A DNA stretch of 32,595 bases from contig CANRJD010000016.1 of assembly GCA_947630815.1 (NCBI GenBank), forward strand, positions 1 to 32,595, written 5' to 3'. This document shows positions 28,287 to 32,595 of the stretch, piece by piece. Origin of the DNA: an uncultured Akkermansia sp. (GTDB lineage Bacteria > Verrucomicrobiota > Verrucomicrobiia > Verrucomicrobiales > Akkermansiaceae). Every line of letters begins with the position of its first letter. The stretch's first letter is position 1. The translations under genes and the position numbers were made by a program. Under the pieces are notes generated by a model, which was not told where the DNA came from, did not search any database, and saw only the letters and a program-made list of their open reading frames with translations.

Positions 28287-29397
28287 AGATACGGTACATC
28301 GCTGGTTTACGCGTATATCCAGTCCTGTAGCGCGTGTGCTGGTGGTGTACTTTCTTACTCTCAGCGCTCTTGCTGCATTGGGTAGTTATGTGATTACACT
28401 GAATCTTGTGCGACATGAACTCATTGTCCGTGGAGCAGACACTGTCGCCGCAGCTATTTCTTCCCAGAATCGTGATCGGCCGGTTTTTATCCCTACATAC
28501 GATGCCATAGACAAAGCATTGCAAGCCGAGTCGTACGCTCTACAAGCGCATGGGATTGTTTCTTTGCCAAATGGGCAGAGTGTGCAGGTGTATTCCTACG
28601 ATTTTTCGCGCATGCGGCAGATGGCTCCGCTGTTGGCACCAGATGGGGGACCCACGCTGCTGCAGGCGGAGGATAACCAGGTGCTGCCCCCTGGTCCCGG
28701 GGATGTGATGATTGATAAAGTGCGTGTACCGGTGATGGTTCGCAATTTACCACCGAATCACACTCTACATCGTATTGTGCGCTCCGGTGCTCTTGTGGTC
28801 AGTCAAGATCAACTTCCGCCCCAAATAAAGGCCAACAAGAGCACCCTCACCAGTCTTCTCATCCGCGTGCGTAATTTGGATTCTTCAGAATCCATCCTTC
28901 GCGTGGAACGCTATATAGAGATGCTTAAACGCTATGAAAAAGCTCTTGGCTCGGTTATTTCGGCTGGATCCATACTGAGTCGCATGGACGACGTGCTGAA
29001 CAAGCAAGTGCAGTGTCGTGTCGCATTTTGCTTGGGTATTAGTGCTATTGTGGGAATTCTGCTTACAGCCTTGGCAGGTATGGAATACCGCCAGAATGAG
29101 TACATATACACCCTTATGAAGAGTTTTGGGATTCACCCGCTGTTACTTGTAGGCTCGTTTATCGTGGAGAACACGGTGATTGTAGCCGCCTCATTTGCTG
29201 CGGCCATCGGTACTTTTATGTATTTCCAGGACATCATCGTCAACCAAATTCTGAAGTTGGGCAATTACTCATTGACCTTTAACGATATTCTACCGGAAAT
29301 ATACCTGATCTCTTACACTCTGCTTGGCTGCGTTTTTGTGTCGTCTATTCCCATTTTTGTCGCAGCTAACCGTGAAATAGGTCGTGTGCTCAAGTGA
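28249..29397 (+). CDS. ABC transporter permease (FtsX/MacB-like)
   Basis: N-terminal TM, large periplasmic region, three C-terminal TM segments; follows the ATPase. Confidence 0.82.
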   Translation: MISLILTVLYLAKDTVHRWFTRISSPVARVLVVYFLTLSALAALGSYVITLNLVRHELIVRGADTVAAAISSQNRDRPVFIPTYDAIDKALQAESYALQAHGIVSLPNGQSVQVYSYDFSRMRQMAPLLAPDGGPTLLQAEDNQVLPPGPGDVMIDKVRVPVMVRNLPPNHTLHRIVRSGALVVSQDQLPPQIKANKSTLTSLLIRVRNLDSSESILRVERYIEMLKRYEKALGSVISAGSILSRMDDVLNKQVQCRVAFCLGISAIVGILLTALAGMEYRQNEYIYTLMKSFGIHPLLLVGSFIVENTVIVAASFAAAIGTFMYFQDIIVNQILKLGNYSLTFNDILPEIYLISYTLLGCVFVSSIPIFVAANREIGRVLK

Positions 29398-30406
29398 ACC
29401 GCCGTATAAAATTGGCGGACCAGAAGAGGGCAGCATGGTCTCGCGTGACTCCCTTCATGCTGAGGTACCGGGTGCGCAGGAGTTGGGCAGAGCGGTGTCC
29501 CATTTCCTCTTGCAATCGCTCCAAGTCGTGCCAGCGCTTCAGATGATAGCTGGCGAAGGTGTGGCGCAGAGCATCTTGTTGCCAGTGGCGGATGCCCGCA
29601 TCGTTGCGCAGGCGCGACCATCGGTGGCACCAGTCCGGTGGACAAATACTGCCGCTTGCCGGAGAGGAGGAAGAAAAGAGAGAGAGCCACGTGAGAAGCG
29701 CCGAATGCATGGTGATATGGCGGCAGCCACCAGTTTTCGTATGACGCGGTTGCAGGGAGATGACGCGCTCGTCCCAATCCAGGTCAGCCCAATCTAGACG
29801 CATAACTTCTGCCGGGCGTACACCAGCCCACAGCATGATACCCAAAGCTGGCATACATCGAGAGTGACGGGGTTCCCGCGCTGTACGTAGCAGGGCGAGC
29901 AGTTGTTCCCAGGCAAGGGGGAGAATCTCCGTCTCGTGCAGCTCCGGGCGCGAGATCGTATCCACTGGATTGGTAGTGCACCAGCCATGTTTGATGCCAC
30001 AAGCAAAGATAGAGTGCAGAACAGCGCGTCCTTTCACAAATTGGTGTGGGGTGGTAAACAGACCGTCGAGCAGATTTTTGCAGTCTGTGGGGCTAATGTA
30101 GCGCAATTTCCGGTGGGCAAGGGGGGATTGAAGCATGCGAGTTGTGATGGAACGCAGCTCATCAAGAGTGCGTTGGCGGCGGTTGCTTCGCTCACGCAGG
30201 GAAACGACTACGGCCTCCTGAAAATCCACACTGCGTTCGGATTCGTATATGGCTTGCTTGCCCATCATAATTACATCTCGGCAGCGGTTGAGCAATTCAA
30301 CTCCACGCAACTTACATGAACTAACCCGTTCGATAAGTTCGCGCCCCAGACGTTGCGCATCTTCTGCATCTAAACCATAGCATGTAGCCCAACTTACGGA
30401 GGCCAA
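29390..30406 (-). CDS. Tyrosine recombinase/integrase; ORF as assembled begins at TTG with no upstream ATG
   Basis: Catalytic pattern GVRPAEVMRL (R), HTKTGGCRHI, ALRHTFASYHL (HxxR region), MGHRSAQLLRTRYLSM (GH...Y). Confidence 0.88.
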   Translation of the reverse strand: MASVSWATCYGLDAEDAQRLGRELIERVSSCKLRGVELLNRCRDVIMMGKQAIYESERSVDFQEAVVVSLRERSNRRQRTLDELRSITTRMLQSPLAHRKLRYISPTDCKNLLDGLFTTPHQFVKGRAVLHSIFACGIKHGWCTTNPVDTISRPELHETEILPLAWEQLLALLRTAREPRHSRCMPALGIMLWAGVRPAEVMRLDWADLDWDERVISLQPRHTKTGGCRHITMHSALLTWLSLFSSSSPASGSICPPDWCHRWSRLRNDAGIRHWQQDALRHTFASYHLKRWHDLERLQEEMGHRSAQLLRTRYLSMKGVTRDHAALFWSANFIRRFT

Positions 30407-30422
30407 TTCTTCGTTTGTTTGA

Positions 30423-30438
30423 GGATTGCTAATCCGTA
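30423..30438 (+). repeat. Left 16-bp inverted repeat (IRL) of the putative invertible segment
   Basis: ggattgctaatccgta; exact reverse complement at 30596-30611. Confidence 0.95.
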
Positions 30439-30595
30439 TGTCAAGTTTTTCAATGAAGAAATGTATATTTCTCTATTTATTAAGCTGTTAGTGAACGGAC
30501 AGCTTTTAATTTGTTTCTCACCGCAGGATGCAGAGTGTATCTCTTCCTCAAATATTATACTTTACAGTCAATGAGTAACGAGAATTACAGACTCT
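30439..30595. mobile_element. Putative invertible DNA segment (157 bp)
   Basis: Bounded by perfect 16-bp inverted repeats and next to a tyrosine recombinase gene. Confidence 0.78.
30482..30505. terminator. Hairpin inside the putative invertible segment, possibly a bidirectional terminator
   Basis: AAGCTGT-N10-ACAGCTT followed by TTTAATTT. Confidence 0.5.
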
Positions 30596-30611
30596 TACGG
30601 ATTAGCAATCC
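30596..30611 (-). repeat. Right 16-bp inverted repeat (IRR)
   Basis: tacggattagcaatcc; exact reverse complement of 30423-30438. Confidence 0.95.
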
Positions 30612-30613
30612 GC

Positions 30614-30619
30614 TATAAT
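30614..30619 (+). promoter_or_regulatory. TATAAT -10 element just outside IRR, lacking a good -35 in the assembled orientation
   Basis: Position 18 bp from the IRR boundary reads gactct as assembled; would be TTGACA after inversion. Confidence 0.65.
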
Positions 30620-30768
30620 ATGCGGCAGCGGAGGAGAATTTTACCCGTCCGAGCGGGGGAAATAGCTAGGAAACGAGAGTCTCATTCATGGTGCTGACGT
30701 GGAAGCGATATCCCGTGATTTACCGGGTAGATTCTCCTTCGTTCCATCTAACCCAAACTGAACCACCT

Positions 30769-31008
30769 ATGCCAAAAGTAATATGTTTTCGTGCCACAGA
30801 CCTGATGTGCTCGGCCATAGATCGCATCATGGATGAGCGCCTCATTGACCGTACGACCGTCATCAAGCTTGCCCTTTATCACTTCGACACATACATGCGC
30901 CGCGGTGAAACACGTAACATGAATCTCTACGAAATTGTGGACGATTTAGAGAAGAGCGCAACCCCCGAGCAAACGCGTTTCGCGCCATTTAGCGTGACAC
31001 GGAGGTAA
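30769..31008 (+). CDS. Small ribbon-helix-helix (CopG-like) DNA-binding protein candidate
   Basis: MPKVICFRATDLMCSAIDRIMDERLIDRTTVIKLALYHFDTYMRR: short beta strand plus two-helix pattern; alternative start at 30688. Confidence 0.6.
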   Translation: MPKVICFRATDLMCSAIDRIMDERLIDRTTVIKLALYHFDTYMRRGETRNMNLYEIVDDLEKSATPEQTRFAPFSVTRR

Positions 31009-31053
31009 GGGAACAGTTTATCACGTGGGGAAAGGCGTGGTTTGTGAGACCCC

Positions 31054-32463
31054 TTATAGCTCAGGTTCCCAAGAATCTTTGACAATAAGCTGGTCGTACA
31101 GTTGTTTGGCCTTATCACCCATATCCATAGAGGCGAGGCGCAGGTAGCTGCGCGCCATGGAGGCATCCGCAGGAAGTCCTTCACCCCCCTTCGCTGTGAT
31201 ATAGGCCAAGTACACATAAGCCTGGGGAGCGCCTGCCGCGGCAGCATCCGAAAGGAGCTGTGATGCCTTGCGTGCATCAGGTTTTACATGCTTGCCAGAG
31301 AAGTACTCGGCAGCCAGTATGATGGACGCTTGGGGGTGTCCCACCTTTGCGGCATCTTCCAGCAGCTTAATGCCGGCAGCAGTATCTTGCTTTACTCCTT
31401 TGCCATTCAGAAGCATGTAAGCGCGAGCCGTGGCTAGCGCCACCGTGTTGCTCAGTTTGGGGTGACTGAAGTAAAAATATGCTTTTTGCGGATCCTCAGG
31501 CAGGCCGAGTTGACCCTTCAAATAGCCGTAACCAAGAGCCATGCATGAGCGCAGATGACCGAGCGCAGCAGCAGTTTTCAACAAAATAATCGCTCGCTTG
31601 GGGTCGGGTTGTACTCCTGCTTCACGGACCGCGGCGTTCTCTCCCTTAACATCCATCAGACCAGAAGCCATTACGAAATAGGCCTCTGGGTTATGGCGGC
31701 GTACAGCCTCCTCCAGCAGCGTGCGGCTCTCGACAGGTTTTTTTGCGGAGGCCACGGCGGAGAGTGCAAAGTATGCATCTGAGCTTCCTGCTTCAGCCGC
31801 TTTTTTGAGCCATTCCATCTTTTGGGCAGGATCGGAAGCTAGGTTGCACAGGCGGAACATGACGTAATGGTTGCCGCGTTTGACTTCAGATTCGACCTCA
31901 GGCTTGGTGCGCGAGCTGAAAAATTCCACGCGCCCAGTGCTTATCAGCCAGTGGGCTCGAGCCATGAAGTCACCAGTTTTACAGGCATCCATGAGCATTT
32001 TATTGGCCGCAGCCTCATCCTTTGGCACCCCGATGCCCTGACGAAGGCACATGCTGGCATCTAGCATAGAGGGAACAAACCCTTTGGCAGCCAGTTTGGC
32101 CATACGCTGGTAAGTGGCACGTACTTCTGGTGAAAGAAGTTTTTCTACGGGAGTTTGGGATAGAGCCACGTCGGTGATCCAATGCTCGGCAGCGATATTC
32201 CCCTGCTTTGCTGCGGCTTTCATCCATGATTCCACGGCCTTTTCATCACCATCAGTGGCTTCCAGTACACAGAGGATGGCAGCACCGAAGTCGGGGCTGT
32301 TGTCCTTCACTTGCTTTTGTAAGGCTTCGTAAAATTCATTGTATCTGGGATTGGAGGTGACAGCATTTGATGGCGACGCAGCCGGGGGTTCTGCGATCAC
32401 GGGGAGCGAACCTAGAGCAATGATCGGAATAATGATACTGAATCGAAGATAGTTCTTAAGCAT
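31054..32463 (-). CDS. Secreted Sel1-like repeat protein
   Basis: Likely start MLKNYLRFSIIIPIIALGSLPVIAEPP (signal peptide); multiple A..G....A...L...Y..G.GV.KD..AA repeats. Confidence 0.87.
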   Translation of the reverse strand: MLKNYLRFSIIIPIIALGSLPVIAEPPAASPSNAVTSNPRYNEFYEALQKQVKDNSPDFGAAILCVLEATDGDEKAVESWMKAAAKQGNIAAEHWITDVALSQTPVEKLLSPEVRATYQRMAKLAAKGFVPSMLDASMCLRQGIGVPKDEAAANKMLMDACKTGDFMARAHWLISTGRVEFFSSRTKPEVESEVKRGNHYVMFRLCNLASDPAQKMEWLKKAAEAGSSDAYFALSAVASAKKPVESRTLLEEAVRRHNPEAYFVMASGLMDVKGENAAVREAGVQPDPKRAIILLKTAAALGHLRSCMALGYGYLKGQLGLPEDPQKAYFYFSHPKLSNTVALATARAYMLLNGKGVKQDTAAGIKLLEDAAKVGHPQASIILAAEYFSGKHVKPDARKASQLLSDAAAAGAPQAYVYLAYITAKGGEGLPADASMARSYLRLASMDMGDKAKQLYDQLIVKDSWEPEL

Positions 32464-32518
32464 AGCAGATGCCACTATTCTACGCTTGTCATGAAGTCTT
32501 GGCAAGCGGCATTTCGTT

Positions 32519-32593
32519 GCATTGCCTCAAAAATAAAGTCACCGAAGGGACGTAAAAAACGGGAAAAAAGAAATTTCTGAAAGCTTGATGCCT
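32519..32593 (-). repeat. Right copy of the 75-bp terminal inverted repeat
   Basis: Exact reverse complement of 1-75; lies 56 bp upstream of the SLR gene start. Confidence 0.97.
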
Positions 32594-32595
32594 CA

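Noticed and set aside
26611-29397. Adaptor-ATPase-permease operon as a novel exporter
   Set aside because: Consistent with ordinary MacAB/LolCDE-like systems; substrate unknown but organisation is standard.
30406-30445. TTGACA near IRL as an ordinary recombinase promoter in the assembled orientation
   Set aside because: At 16-18 bp spacing the -10 position reads TCAAAC/CAAACA/AAACAA, a poor match; not fully excluded, so left as an alternative to the switch model.

Overview
The window looks like a complete 32.6 kb bacterial contig. Both ends carry the same 75-bp sequence in inverted orientation. The left half (about 1-15.8 kb) is accessory and repeat-rich. It holds several Sel1/TPR-like repeat (SLR) genes, including a near-identical duplicated pair in which one copy is split by a one-base difference in an A-run. 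It also holds two large ankyrin-repeat genes, a type I hsdM-hsdS pair with no hsdR in the window, a frameshifted SLR gene, and a mosaic family of intergenic repeats. The right half is mostly housekeeping: a BamD/YfiO-like lipoprotein, an LptE-like protein, rsmI, tRNA-Leu(TAG), RNase D, a MATE exporter, SRP RNA (ffs), rlmH, an acyl-CoA synthetase with an XRE/cupin regulator, dnaX-ybaB, and an adaptor/ATPase/permease ABC system. The most interesting locus is 30.4-31.0 kb. A tyrosine recombinase (minus strand) and a small ribbon-helix-helix-like regulator (plus strand) are divergent and separated by a 157-bp segment bounded by perfect 16-bp inverted repeats. Flipping that segment on paper does two things. 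It places a TTGACA at 18 bp from an existing TATAAT facing the regulator, making a consensus promoter. It also joins an ATG-started leader peptide in frame to the recombinase ORF, which has no ATG as assembled. I read this as a candidate self-controlling invertible switch captured in its OFF state. Taxonomy is uncertain; Gram-negative, perhaps a Verrucomicrobiota/PVC-type gut organism, but this is a guess. No database searches were run.
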